64,000 nt of DNA from Macrocystis pyrifera (lineage: Eukaryota; Sar; Phaeophyceae; Laminariales; Laminariaceae). The notes below the pieces were generated by a model. The model made no database searches and was not told the DNA's origin. It saw nothing but the letters and a program-made list of their open reading frames with translations. Shown piece after piece: positions 1-11,230 of the stretch; the first letter of the stretch is position 1, and every line of letters starts with the position of its first letter. Location: contig JASSKH010000014.1 of NCBI GenBank assembly GCA_031763025.1, positions 13,942,022-14,006,021 on the forward strand. The letters run 5' to 3'. Position numbers and translations under genes: made by a program.

Positions 1-2460
1 GTGCTATGAGACCCCTATTCACCGTACCAAAGACCGATCGATAGCGCTAATAGTAGCGCCTACAAAACGTGAGGAGAGGTATTCGCCACGGAGCAGCGCC
101 AAAAGTGTCACGTCGCTTGGAGCAAGAGACTTGGATTGGCAGCAAAAAGGTGCCTCTATCACATCCGCGTCGCGACTAGACAAAAAATAAGAAAATACCC
201 CGCTATACCAGGTATGTATGCGGTAACATACAAACATAAAATAATGTAAGATTAGAGGAGATAACATCATATAAGATGATATAACAAAACATGAGGACGA
301 GACAAAACAAACTGAAACAAGCTCAAGACAAAGACAAATACGAAGACAAGACAAATCGAGAGAAGACAAGACAAGACAAGACAAAGGCAAAGACAAAGAC
401 AAAGACAAGGACAAGGACAAGAAATAACAAGACGAGACAACCAAAAGCAAGACAATACGAGACAAGACACGAAAATCAGGCAATCACAACGTAAAACCAA
501 TATCAGATGAGATGGGAAGAGGCAAAAGACTATACTGCGTACCAGTTACAACATAGGATGAGATAAGACAAACATCAAAGATAGCATAAGCCAACAAAAA
601 AAAGAAGAAACAAGATAACAGGCGTTTCACTTCACCTCCTCTTGAGCAGTCACCATCCCTTCGTATGCAGAAGCGGGGAAAGGCTTGTACCATAGCTGGG
701 GCTCTAACTCGGCGAGAGGAACGAACTGCTTCTAGACGGCGATAGCTGTGACCATCTTTGGATGAATTCTACCGCCCCAAATAAAAAGTTCAGTTCCACG
801 ACTAAAGGAATGGTGAGGAATGTCGGGGGAGGGGAGGCATTGGCTGCCTTCATGTCTAGACAATAGCGACTGGCACGTTGTGGTTTTTCGATTAGTGGCC
901 GGTTATTCGCCCACAATGAAGAGTACTGCAGCATGGCAGTAGCTCGCGCGCCGAAATTCAGGCGAGACGAAGCCACACAAAGCGGAAGACGGGACGCGCG
1001 AGTGCGGCGATACACCGAACGACCGCATCTCATCTCACCGTCACAAGAGAACCAAGTTCGGGAGAAATCGAAGCAGAACACCCCGAATTACGCCCGCCAG
1101 GAATGTCGCATGAAATAACTACTCGAATGTCACACATTCAGTTGTTCTTGTGCTCACATAAATTCTCAAATCATAGAGTCCGTGGTCACGCAAGGTGAAG
1201 GTGCTGGAGCTTTAGGGAGACCCAAAAATCAATTTAAAAAAAACAAAATTCGGCTGGAAACCACGACGCTTCCCTCCTTAAAGTACACGAGACGAAGAAG
1301 GTGCAGACAATATTTATATCATACTGGCATAGCCCTATCGATGAACAGCGGAATAGGGAGACATATCCCGTTTTGTTTTTGTTAAGGGGCTAAGACTGGT
1401 GCTAGCGATGGCAAAATATCCCGACCAACCGCAGGCCTTCGAAACGTTCAACAGCAGTCAAGCGTTCCGTACAGGCAGAGTATCGGCGCACAGCAGCAAC
1501 CACTCGTGAATTCAGCTCTCATGCCAAAACTGGACAGTAAGGGAAATGGCCAATACTGGAGACCGACGCCTCAGGACCGACAGCAATCGAGACTAACAAC
1601 TATGGGGCTATCAGTAGCGAAAAAAGTAGAATCATCCCACGGTAGAGGTTGCACGTTTTTCCTTCTGAGGCAAGATATTCTGACCGATCGAGCTCCTCCA
1701 GTGAGGAAATATTAGTAATAGTAGAGGCTAGACTACTGTAGTACAGGTTAGTATAACAATTTTACTATTTGTATTTATTTTAAAAGTGCTTGTATATTTT
1801 TCGAACGACTAGCACATAGAAACGTTTGTCGGATTGGCGCGATTTTTTTTTTTTCCAAGTTGTGTTGCGGGCGAGATCCTGAGCCTTTTCTGGTGTGAAG
1901 AGCTCAGATAGTAAGGCACCATCCCTCAAAGGCGTTGCTCTTGAGGAGCCCCATACCTCACCCCAAACTGACCGTGAAAAAATCAGGGCTGTTCACGGTC
2001 AGGAGCGAAGAAAAGGACCCCTCACCCCTCCCTGCGGTCCGCGGTTCGGCAGGGTTTTCACTTTTTGATACCTCTAACCGAACGCTTGCCTAACCTGACG
2101 AACGGAGCCCCTCTACCATCGCCGCTGAACAGCTATGAGACACATACGATTTTCCTCTGGAAACCCGATGTGCATTTTCACAATACGAATAGCAAAACAC
2201 CTACTTGCAGTAGTAGCACATGGGACTGTGTATCGATCGGGCTTTTGACTAACCACTTTGTACCCAGTTACAAGGACAGTTTGTATTTGATGTTTATACG
2301 CAATAAACTTGTATTTATGGACAAAATGGTACAGTAAGTTTCTACTACCACGACCGCCGCGCATCCTAAAGCCCGGTGCCTCACCATCGCGTTTTCTCCG
2401 CTGCCCCTGCGGTGTCTCCCACGGAGTCACCGCAAGCGGAGCCACCGCGCGCGAGCTCAC
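1..2460. other. Stretch without a recognisable gene
   Basis: Mixed-composition DNA with scattered short open frames, none with a family motif or a convincing pair of splice sites. It contains the AAGAC-rich tract listed separately and several T-runs. It lies downstream of the last exon I can propose for the minus-strand FUSC-like gene, so the end of that gene could be here. Confidence 0.5.
296..470. repeat. Imperfect AAGAC/AAGACA short tandem repeat
   Basis: The plus strand is an almost uninterrupted run of AAGAC and AAAGAC words. The long frames on both strands here, such as the leucine/cysteine/serine-rich one on the minus strand, are products of the repeat and not genes. Confidence 0.85.
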
Positions 2461-2469
2461 GGCGGTCAC

Positions 2470-2649
2470 CTTTCTACGCGAACCCCGCGCCTCCCTACAC
2501 CCGTCCAAGCCCGCCGACGCCATACGCTCATGCCCAGCACCAGCCCCAGCCCCCTGCCCCTCACCGCTCTCGCCCGCCGCCCCGCCCTCTAGTGACACCC
2601 CGGCACTGTTCAAGCATTGGTGACACAGTCGCGCCCCTCTGGCTTCTCC
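2470..2649 (-). CDS. Possible FUSC-like gene exon E (Gly-rich)
   Basis: A 60-codon phase 0/0 open stretch between an ACGGACAG acceptor and a GTGACC donor. It is Gly/Ala/Arg-rich, includes LCHQCLNS, and has several GAGAG runs. The opposite strand is also open as a Pro-rich frame (2376-2795), so strand choice is uncertain. Confidence 0.22.
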
Positions 2650-2982
2650 CTGTCCGTCTTCTCCACGAAACGTCGGCCCCAGCAGTTCCCCGTCGCGGCG
2701 TCCTCTTCCCTCCCGTCGTCGCAAATAATTCGGTTACTTACGTACACGGTGGTGCTTCCGAAGAAGCAGGAGCAGGAAGAGGAACAAAAGGATGAGGGGA
2801 GGAGGCCTGCTTGTGACGGGGGGCGGGGGCGGGGGGGGTGGGAGGGGGCAGAAATGTCTCCGCATCTGAGGCGGGACGCATTGTCTTAAAGATTTCGGGA
2901 TAGAGCCCGGGGGAAGACGCTGACCCAAAACATTCTCTCGCCGTTCACGGAAAAGCTGTCGGAGGGGCAAAAGGGGGAGGGG

Positions 2983-3034
<52 letters not shown>

Positions 3035-6000
3035 GGTGCACTCGATATCATGTATGGCCGAGTCGTACGAGCATAGACCCTCGCATCCCCACAATGCCGG
3101 GACGGAGCACATCGGGTTTTCACCGACCAGAAAGACCTTACTTGCGCCAAGCGCGAAGCGTCGTGACGTGTCCGGCGAGTCGCATGAACGGTGAGCTGCA
3201 TTCTACTAAGAACCTCTTGTGAGGCGGACTTGCCTGTGGATGACAGGTTCAATGAGTTCATATTTCCGGTGTGGACACTTCCAGAGGCAGCAATAGGAGT
3301 CCTAGGTAACCGCCTCTTTGGTGTTTTACCATAAACACCACCAGTACGTGATACCGTCATGCCCTTTATGCGGAGTAAATGCTCTTCTTCCCGCTCAAAT
3401 GATCCAACTCGAACACCAGCTGTGACGGACCGCCAAAAACCACAACAACAAAAACGGTACCCCCCGGTTGTCTAGCTCAAGTAAGTGAGCGGCATGCTTG
3501 ACGGTGTCGTTGCCAACCGACGCCAACCCAACCTATATATATATATCACATAGGGAGGGGGGGAGGGGGTGTCATCTGTCCCCTATCATGGCCATGAAAT
3601 GAGGTGAAGGGGGGTGGGGGGCCATCGCACATGTCCCCTGCCACAGCCTTTGCCGACATAAACAACAGATTAAGGAACAAAGAAGGGGAACGGAGGGGAG
3701 GGGGTGGTTTACTTGTCCCATTCCATGTAGCCTTTTCAAATAAAACAGCGTATTATTGATAGACAGGAGGGGAAGGGGCGAAGGAGGGGTTTGCGTTGGA
3801 TCGTCGCGGGAAAGATTTGATCGGGGTGGGTGGTGGAGGGTTGGGAGTGGGGGGAGGGGAGAGATGACTAGAAAGCAAAGCGCGTGCGCAGGAACGATTT
3901 TGTCTCAAAATCTAGCTCAAACCGTTTAGGGTATTGTTGCACTGGCAGCCGCCATGTCACCTTCGTTAGAGACGTTTTTTGTACGCGTCTGTGTAGCACC
4001 ATGTCACACACATGGCTTACGAATAATTTCAAGCCCTTCACCAAACGAAACAAACAACAGACTAAAAGACACAACGCTCCTACAAACGTCAGAATCAAAA
4101 AGAAATAAGCGGGGTGGTGTTTACGTACGTACGAGTAAAAACACACACCAGGCTCTTCGCAAAAAAAAACAAGGAGCGCTTTTCTGGGCACCAATGTTGA
4201 TACCCAGGTGCATTCCATGTTCACGGAAAGAATGGTAGCATTTCCTTTTTCCTATTTTAAGTGTATACGTCCTTTCCTGGCTTAAACAAAAACAAGCAAC
4301 GTAATACATGAAAAAAACCAACAGGAGCGCCCAAAACGTTAGAGTCTCTATTAGTAAAAGTAGGAACAGTGCTCCGTCTCGAAAGAGATACGTGGCCGAT
4401 GGAAAAAATCACTAAGGCAAAAAGAAAACTCGTACGCCCCCCTCCCCTCCCCGTGCCTGGGTCTCCAGACACAAATCGCGTACTTACCTCGTCAAGGGCC
4501 GCATCGAGGAGAATATAAGTATGCTCTAGGACTAGCGTCTTCGCGCGCATGGGAACTGACGGCGTGCACGCGGGGTGGAAAGCGGGGCGGGGGGGGGGGG
4601 GAGAGTGGGGGCACGGACCGGGTGCGACTTTGAAGTAGTTGCAGAAAAAACGTCGGCTTATGCATAGGCCGCATGCTACGGTAGAGGTGCACCGTAATCG
4701 TTTACACATGAAAAACACCATTTGATGATAGCATAGGAGCTCTCTGCTTGCTCCAAACACTCACGAAAACAGACCAAGACGCACAATCCCATGTCCTACG
4801 AGTGGGTGTGTAGCGAATAATGGTGTACGACATGGATGGCATTCCAACACCATTTGTGTAGTTACTTATAGTTCCTCAGTTCTGTCACTGCTGTGAGTGT
4901 GCTTTGAGCGATTTGCGTGCTCTCAGCGCCCTTAAGGAGCCCTGTCAGCCTGAAACAATTTAGCCAAACAGGGTACAGAAATACCCCTATCGTAGTGCTA
5001 GTGATAAGCAGAAGGTAAACGAGTACCTCTATCGTAGCGCTTGTGATAAGCAAAAGGTACAGGAGTACCCGTATAGTAGCGCTTGTAATAAGCATCGCCA
5101 TAAACATAAACATAACCATAAGCAGAAGCGTCAGGAATACGGGACAGCGTCACGGACAAGCGGCATCGAATATATCTCCCTCGCAGTGGGACCCACGCGT
5201 CAGCACAAGCAAACGTCAGCGAGAAACAGCTCCCGGTGCTGGGGCTTCGTACTTTCGGAAACCGAGCAGTGCGCTGACGATTTCGATGGCCGGCAACGCA
5301 ACGTCATATGACGCAACGCACGGGCCGAACGTCCGGATGCCCAGACAGATGGTCAGACATATGTAAAACTTCACACTGGCTGATAGACATATGGGCACAA
5401 AGACAGATACAGAGACACACAGACAGACAGACAGAGACACAAACAGGTATACAAACAGACAAACAGACAGACAAATATACAGCCGACCAGAGACACACAA
5501 ACAGATAGACAGAGAGGGACAGGCAGACAGGCAGACAGGCAGACAGACAGACAGACAGACAGACGCACAACCGGACAAACAGACAAACAAACAAACAACC
5601 AGACACACACAAACACAAACCCACTCTAAAACCAAATCCCCATCAAACAGCCAAAACAGAAACACACAAGACACATACAGACAAGACAAGACAGGAACCC
5701 AAACAGGAGCCCAGACAAGAGAACACCTCTCCTCACCCAAAATGATGTCCACGAGAAGGTAGGTGACGCTCCTTGTTACGGTGTTGACGATGCGGGCGAG
5801 GGGCACAGTTTCCCCCTCTTCTCCCAGCACCATTAAGGACACAGTGAACATGATGACTGCAGTGAATGCGGCCACCAACGCCGCATAGCCGAAGTCCGGC
5901 CTGTTGCGGAAGAAACATGCCACTGTTACCTGTCAGACCAGGCAGGCGTTCCCGGCGAGGGGGTGTACTCGATATCATGCATGGCCGTAGTCGTGAAGAT

Positions 6001-9000
6001 CATAGACCCTCGCATCCCTACAATGCCGGGACGGAGGACGTCGGTTTCTATCGACCAGACAGACATTGCGTGCACCAAGCGCGAAGCGCCATGAAGTGTT
6101 CGGCGAGTAGCATGACGGGCGAGCTGCAGCGTACTAAGGACCGCTTGTGAGGCGGAGTTGCATACGAGCGACAGCTTCAATGGCTTAGTTTAGTTTCTGG
6201 TGTGACGACTTCCAGAGAAGACAACGGGGGTACTGGTGGTACTATATAATTGCCTCGTGGGCGCCTTCCATTCAACACTACCAGTACGTGATACCATCAT
6301 TCCTCTTGCGCGGATTAAAGGCTCCCTACCCCGCACAACATTATCTGACTCGATCGCCAGCTGTGACCGACCGCCAAAACAAAAATAAAAACGGCATCCT
6401 GGTAGTCTAGCTCACATAGTGAGCGAAATGTTTCATAGTGTCGTCGTTCCCGGGGGGGGAGGAGGGGAGGATGGGGAGAGGAGGGAGGGGGGAGAGAGAA
6501 CAGTTACGATGATGTGCCGGTAGCAAGGAGCCAGGGGAGGGGAGAGAGAGAACCGTTACGGTGATGCACCGGTAGCAGGGAGCGGGGGGAGAGAGAGACA
6601 AAACCCTTGCGGAATGCAGGGAGTAGAGGGGGAGGGAGTAGGCGGAGTGGAGGGGGGCATTCGGGAGGGGCGAGGGGCGGGGTTGCCCACAAAGGTCAAG
6701 AGCTGTTACAGGTGAAGCACCAGATCGCTAAACATTGAACCGGGTGAGTGCGAAAGGGATGGGGGGGCAATCGTCACGGGACGCTCGGGCAGCGTGGTGG
6801 AGAGGGGCATTTGGACAGGGAGAAGGGTCTAATTTGCCTTGGGGGCGTGGGTCGGCCACGAAGGTCAAGAAATGCGCATGCCGTCCTGACCTACAGTAGT
6901 ATGAGTATGGCCAGACCACTCTACCGTGGGTACCACGGCATTCCGCGATCGCTTTGTGCAGAGTAAATGTGGGGATGAGGGGCCGTCGACGCGTTGCAGT
7001 AAATCGAGCATCATCGGCACCCCCCCTCCCGCCCGTCGCTCCTCAGGTCGCCAACGATCGATCACTAATATATATGCTATTGCAGAGGGTACGAGCGAAA
7101 GACGAAATGGTTCTGTAATTGTTTTTGCGCGAATGAAATAATGGCGATGGGCACACCTCTGTGGCAGAGTCACATGCCTTCCTCGACGTAGGAACCCTGA
7201 GTCCAGTTTGCGATACTGCGGTGGTCAATACTGATCTACGGATATTAGGGGTTTTATATATGTGCGAGGAGGGATTATTGTTCTGAGTGATGTGTCTCTA
7301 ATACCTGCATAAGTAGCTCCACCCCCCCTCCCCCCTCTTCGCGCTTGGTACAAGCAACGTCTGCCTGGTCGATGAATGCCCGACGTGCTCCGTCTCGGCA
7401 TTGTAGAGATGCGGGGTCTGTGGTCATATGGTCATGCGACTACGTCCATGCATGACATCAGTACACTCCGTCTCGAAACGGATGCGTGGTCAATGGTCAA
7501 AAGACAAGGGCAAACAATAAATGAGTACGCCCCCCCCCCCCCCCCGGGTAAGGTGCGGTATATGTCATGTTATATGTTGGTTGACGGTAGCATAGTGCGA
7601 ATCAGAAGGAGTTCGTAGGAGCCAGACCGACCGACCGCAGCAGTTATTTATTTATTTATTTTTTCATCATCACTTTTACTGTCCAGCCCACTCGTAGGAG
7701 GTTTTACCCTCGACGTTCTTATGGACAAGCCGTGGTCACAGGTATCATCCCTTCTCCCCCCCGGTACGTGCCTTAATTTTTTATCGCACATAGGGTTCAG
7801 CATTCCCACTGCTCGTCGGTTTTCATCGAATGTAGCTAACTCACGCTCTTGCGCTTTCCGCTTATCAATTTTTTTATGGAAGAAAAAGTCCCTACGAGCA
7901 TGCAATCGGTGAAACTTGAACCCACGAAATTGATCTTGATAAGCACGCGGACCACCTACCAAGCCACCGGGGACGCAGTACATCAGATATATTATATAAT
8001 GTTAATACAAATACGTCAGCGGTGAGTTCGACCGATCGGGTGGTTGATACTCAACTCTGCAAGCGCGTGATACATGAAGTGCGTTTGTTCTATATTCCAC
8101 ATGTAAGAAGAAGGTATTCGTGCTTTCGACGCATTACGCTGTTAACAGACTATCTAAACATGTCGAAGGTCATGGCTTCAGGTTGCACCTCATATTTACT
8201 TTACGTATATTTATATATATATATGTATATATATGTACAAGTAAGCGTTGGACATCGAATCGATTTTTTTCGACATATCGATATATCGTATCTAACGCGG
8301 TTTGCCCTCTATCACCTGACACCCCGGTGATATCATGCAGATATTGAACGAGAAGCTTCAATCTAAACAAATCGAGATCGTACTCTTCAGTTGTTTTCCT
8401 TGCTCGATGTCATGTCGAACTCGACTGGCATGTCGTTCGATCTATACCAAAACGTGATAATAGTACATACAAGTCCGCAGGATTTTCGCCTCCAAACCAT
8501 CTCCCGACTCAATTGCGAATCAGTAGAAGCCAGACCTACTGCTGTACTATTTCACCACTAGTGTAGTAACACTTCACAAGCGCAGCAGTATGTACTACGG
8601 AAAATGCGCCTTATCGCGACCCAACATCCACACCTCGGGTATATCAAACAGATCCTCTGACAGATCCTTCCCACAGTTCGGGAGCTGGACATTTCAAGGC
8701 AGATATATATTCCCGAACTTGTAGAATCTACGTAGCTCGTATTGTCAGGTGGGACCCGTACAATGTGCATAACGTAGCACAGGTTTCCCGGGTTACGCCT
8801 GTACTTACACAGATCCTGCACAGCCTCTCCCAACGGCAGGTTAGGAACTGCTAGATGATCTATCTGTAGACAGATCGGGTAGATCATGACCTGTCCGGGA
8901 CGTGCACACCGTCCCACAATTTGACCGTCTACGTGGGCTCACCCATGGCAGCAGAGTCGCGTGAACCCAGAAGCTGTAGGGATCGTCCAAGGACTCGCTC

Positions 9001-9782
9001 GAGACTTTGGCCCCAACGATGCCGTACACGGACCCCTGCCGAAAAATGGAGGAACCAACATATGCGACAATAGCACAGGCGGGGGAAAAAATACGATAAG
9101 CCCATGCGAAAAGTCCGTGGGATTGGCCCAGGCGGCGAGCCAATGCGACAAGGAAGCAAAGTGATACAGAGTGTCCCCAAGCCAAGAGCACCTCGTGACT
9201 AAACCGAACTACATATTTCTCGTATACGCAATGGACAATAACATGGCTTTTAGTTGAGGTGGGACTTGCCGATTTGACAGCACCACATCCCGAATGATGT
9301 TACCTTAGATGGTTTATCTCGGGATACCCGCTTGAGGTAACTCCGACGAGTGCATGACATGGTTCGATCCCAAAGGACCCAAAGGAGGTGGTAGCCTCTG
9401 ACGAGGCCTAAACTACTGTGGCCTGTTGGGCAAAACATACCTAACTATGGAAAACAGGTACCGGTGCGCGATTATAGCACTTCTGTACGGTCAGAGCAAG
9501 AGGAGTCGCCCCTCGGCTGTTCAACTAAGAACCATGAAAATCAAAGCTGCTGCCACCGCTGCCGCTGCTACCCTTGGAAGCTGGTGTGGTCAGCTCCCTC
9601 CCCCCCCCCCCACTGACCAGGGCCGTCCCTGTGAGACGAAGGGGAGCCATCGCCACTGCACTCGCGCTCTGGATTTCCATGACGAAGTAGGCGGTGATGA
9701 CTATCCACACCGCCGGCTCGAAAATGTCGTCAATGTAAGCCGATAGACGAAATGCCGCACACAGCGTTAACGCCACAGACAC
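2470..9782 (-). CDS. FUSC-type membrane transporter gene, multi-exon, partial
   Basis: Gene-level entry joining exons at 9782-9618, 5929-5737, 4555-4488 and, less surely, 2807-2742 and 2649-2470. Seen: each junction has GT and AG, and phases match throughout (0/0, 1/1, 0/0, 0/0). The joined frame reads a membrane segment ending in RLTGTAL, then a second one with YAALVAAFTAVIMF, then RIVNTVTRSVTYLLV, then VPMRAKTLV. Known: FUSC/aromatic-acid-exporter and ALMT-like proteins have the same order: a helix before an RLLGT-like turn, a YAAL..FT helix, an R..NT...V..LLV helix, and a P.RA segment entering the cytosolic part. Inferred role: export of organic anions across a membrane. The introns of about 3.7, 1.2 and 1.7 kb hold a SINE, G-run repeats and (ACAG)n. 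The 5' end and stop are not found. Phase agreement makes a chance assembly unlikely. Confidence 0.5.
2742..2807 (-). CDS. Possible FUSC-like gene exon D (Pro/Ser/Ala linker)
   Basis: The 22-codon phase 0/0 exon has a CAG acceptor and a perfect GTAAGT donor. It encodes a Pro/Ala/Ser-rich linker ending GSTTVY. Only phase and splice sites link it to exon C; the peptide itself has no family signal. Confidence 0.3.
2961..3033. repeat. Long poly-G tract capping a dispersed repeat
   Basis: Almost uninterrupted G for about 70 bases, ending exactly where repeat copy R1 begins. Other copies of the family also end in G/C runs. Confidence 0.8.
3034..3520 (+). repeat. Dispersed repeat, family R, copy R1
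   Basis: Starts with a G-run and TGCACTCGATATCATG. Includes CATAGACCCTCGCATCC, ACAATGCCGGGACGGAG and CCAAGCGCGAAGCG. About 490 bases align with R2 at 5957-6452 over the whole length, differing at roughly one position in five by eye. It lies inside an intron of the FUSC-like gene. Confidence 0.8.
4371..4446 (-). repeat. Family R end fragment, copy R5
   Basis: CCGTCTCGAAAGAG, then GATACGTGGCC, then CTCGTACGCCCCCC. This is the outer end also seen at R3, R6 and R7, in minus orientation and ending in a C-run. It faces R1 as an inverted partner 1.4 kb away. Confidence 0.5.
4488..4555 (-). CDS. FUSC-like gene, exon C (VPMRAKTLV segment)
   Basis: The 68-nt exon has a long C/T tract before its CAG acceptor and a perfect GTAAGT donor. 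With the one base left from exon B it reads VPMRAKTLVLEHTYILLDA then ALDE. That fits the point where FUSC proteins leave the membrane (consensus P.RA..L). Out phase is 0. Confidence 0.5.
4976..5095 (+). repeat. Tandem repeat, three units of about 52 bp
   Basis: Three imperfect units with the core TAGCGCTTGTGATAAGCA followed by AAGGTA..GAGTACC. Confidence 0.75.
5395..5700. repeat. (ACAG)n / (ACAA)n microsatellite
   Basis: A near-continuous run of ACAG, ACAA and ACAC words inside the intron after FUSC exon B. All six frames stay partly open through it, which explains the Cys/Val/Ser/Leu-repeat frames here. Confidence 0.9.
5737..5929 (-). CDS. FUSC-like gene, exon B (two membrane segments)
   Basis: The 193-nt exon runs from a GGTCTGACAG acceptor to a GTGAGG donor, in phase 0 and out phase 1. 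It encodes VTVACFFRNRPDFGYAAL, then a hydrophobic run, a short GEEGE loop, and ARIVNTVTRSVTYLLVDIIL. The YAAL..FT and R..NT..V..LLV patterns are the strongest FUSC signals in the window. The (ACAG)n microsatellite starts just past the donor. The long frame that continues into it, with many CVSLSV repeats, is a repeat shadow. Confidence 0.55.
5957..6452 (+). repeat. Dispersed repeat, family R, copy R2
   Basis: Starts GAGGGGGTGTACTCGATATC and parallels R1 to its end near TAGTGAGCGAAATG. Its first 160 bp appear inverted in R3, 1.4 kb downstream. Confidence 0.8.
6440..6720. repeat. G-rich imperfect tandem repeats
   Basis: Units of about 50 bp with the core GTTACGRTGATG..CCGGTAGCA. G-runs separate them. 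Confidence 0.6.
6720..7340. other. Intronic stretch without a recognisable gene
   Basis: It lies in the FUSC-like intron. Short open frames occur on both strands with no motif. A C-rich run precedes R3. Confidence 0.4.
7341..7544 (-). repeat. Family R fragment, copy R3 (inverted partner of R2)
   Basis: Read on the minus strand: a G-run, TACTCATTTATTG, GACCACGCATCC, CGAGACGGAG, then the R2-like TCATGCATGGACGTAGTCG and CTCTACAATGCCGAGACG. Confidence 0.7.
7644..7972 (-). mobile_element. SINE copy 1, tRNA-derived head
   Basis: Minus strand: the head GGTGGCTTGGTAGGTGG, then CGTGGGTTCAAGTTTC (box B-like), a body with GGGAATGCTGAACCC and CCTCCTACGAGTGGGC, and an A-rich tail (AAAT)n. About 330 bp. 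Four further copies or parts in the window share the whole body. It lies in an intron of the FUSC-like gene. Confidence 0.85.
7980..9520. other. Intronic stretch, one unrecognised coding-like frame
   Basis: AT-rich DNA up to about 8.6 kb. On the minus strand, 9191-8930 reads smoothly (RIFSPACAIVAYVGSSIF, then VYGIVGAKV) and could be an extra hydrophobic exon of the FUSC-like gene. I could not match splice phases, so it is not proposed as one. Confidence 0.3.
9618..9782 (-). CDS. FUSC-like gene, exon A (membrane segment and RLTGTAL turn)
   Basis: The 55-codon exon starts after a GGGGGGCGCAG acceptor and ends before a GTCAGT donor, phase 0 on both sides. The peptide is hydrophobic, with the segment EPAVWIVITAYFVMEIQ followed by APLRLTGTAL. 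That fits the WAVLTVVVVFE...RGLGTLL pattern of FUSC/ALMT proteins. The donor is weaker than consensus. A possible upstream exon at 10191-10128 ends in phase 1 and so cannot join directly. Confidence 0.5.
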
Positions 9783-10127
9783 CTGCGCCCCCCACACGGG
9801 GTACAAACAAAAAAACACACAGCTAAGATGTGAGATCGATATTCTACAAATACAGGGAGGCGGCGTGATGCGACTCCTGTCAACAAACGTGTGTGCGTGC
9901 GGCCAGCTGGGTCCTTCAAGGGTCGGGCTGTTCCCCTGCCGCAAATTTTCCGGAAAGAGCGTTTACTTTGCAGGGCAGGGGTACGATCGTCTTTCAGCGC
10001 TCCATTTCTCCAGATAACGGGAAGATTCAGGTTGCCAGAACAGAGCAAGGAAGGCGTTTACGGAATATATGGTCGAGTGAGAGTGTTCAAAAATATAACG
10101 CACCCGGCACAACTTTAGCACCCTTAC

Positions 10128-10191
10128 CGTTGTCGAGCAAACGAGCAGCGTTGAACAAACGATCGCACTCCTGCTGTGCGAACTCAACGCT
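10128..10191 (-). CDS. Possible small exon upstream of the FUSC-like gene
   Basis: An AAAG acceptor and GTAAGG donor bound 64 nt reading SVEFAQQECDRLFNAARL, then LDN and one spare base. The composition looks coding. It could be an N-terminal exon if another exon between 10.1 and 9.8 kb restores phase. No family recognised. Confidence 0.22.
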
Positions 10192-10199
10192 CTTTGAAA

Positions 10200-11230
10200 G
10201 GTATAGACGCACGAAGCACATCCTATTGGGATCGGGGCACGGGCATAGACCCAACCCAAGTTCTAGCCCTGACCCAAGCACGGAGACAAATCGGGCCACA
10301 ACTGGCTAGAAACGCGGCTGCGGCGTTTTTGTGCATCGGTCGAGAGATTCCCGACGTGCAAACCGCTATATTGTCCTTCCGAGAAAATCTCACATGGGGG
10401 TGGTGCCTTACTTTCTTCACTCCATATGGGAGTGGTGCCTTACTTTCTGGGGTCTCCTCTCACACCAGAATAAGCTCAAAATCTCTACCCAAATATGAAT
10501 GACTTCGAAACACTTTGCTCGCGCATAGACATCAACTAATGTAGCAGTTACTCAACTAGCGGGGCTCAACCGACCCAACGAGATTACTCCAGAAAACGTG
10601 GCACTCCTGACGTGGGATTACTCTTCCTGGTCAATAACAGGGGCGTAGAAACCCCCCGGACTTTTCCGTCCGGCCATTCTTCTAGAAACTAGTACCGCTG
10701 TAGAGCGCCTACAAGAGACCACGAGCAAACCACGAAAAAAAAAAGGAAAGTTTAGCCTCCCGACCGTCCGACGGGCCTTAAAGGACCAGCAAAGCCGACT
10801 TTTCAAGGCCCGACGCCAGCCCCCCCCCCCCCCCCCTCCCGCCCTGCTGTTTTTCTTCGCCGATCCTCGAGCACTGTTCTCTCCGCCACCACCACTGCTG
10901 TCTCCGCCGCCACCGCCGCTCGTCCTGCTGCCACCGCCGCTTATCCTTGCGCCATCGCCGCCTCCGCCGATCCGCACGTCGACGTTCCTTGACGAGTTCC
11001 TCACACGGCAGAGGAAGCAAGACTTCACTCCGCGCGCGATGGAGCGGACGGTGTGGAGCAGGCCCGGCGGGGGGCGGACGGCCTCCCACGCGCCCGCGAG
11101 AGCAAAGGGCGCCGCCACCGCCGAATCGGACGCCCGCCAGCCCTTGCACCAGTCCATGTTTGCTTTCCAAATGTTTGGGTGTGTCAAATTATCAGTACGT
11201 ATCAGTAGAAAATGGAGGGCGCAATGACGA
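10200..11230. other. GC-rich stretch, Gly/Pro-coding repeats, gene uncertain
   Basis: CCGCCGCCACC-like repeats at 10.83-10.98 kb keep several frames open. The minus frame 11187-10618 is the most natural one (AVRPPPGLLHTVRSIARG, then a Gly/Ser-rich linker, then WRRALKSRLCWSF). Its end resembles the segment before the first FUSC helix, but the splice phase to exon A does not fit. A 36-bp duplication around GGTGGTGCCTTACTTTC lies at 10.39-10.46 kb. Confidence 0.3.

Noticed and set aside
2734..3360. A 208-codon minus frame with poly-Pro
   Set aside because: The Pro run is the complement of the poly-G tract, and the rest is repeat R1 read backwards. Only the 2742-2807 part has splice sites.
5216..5923. 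A 235-codon minus frame with many Cys/Val/Leu/Ser repeats
   Set aside because: Only its first 63 codons belong to FUSC exon B; the rest is translation of the (ACAG)n microsatellite.
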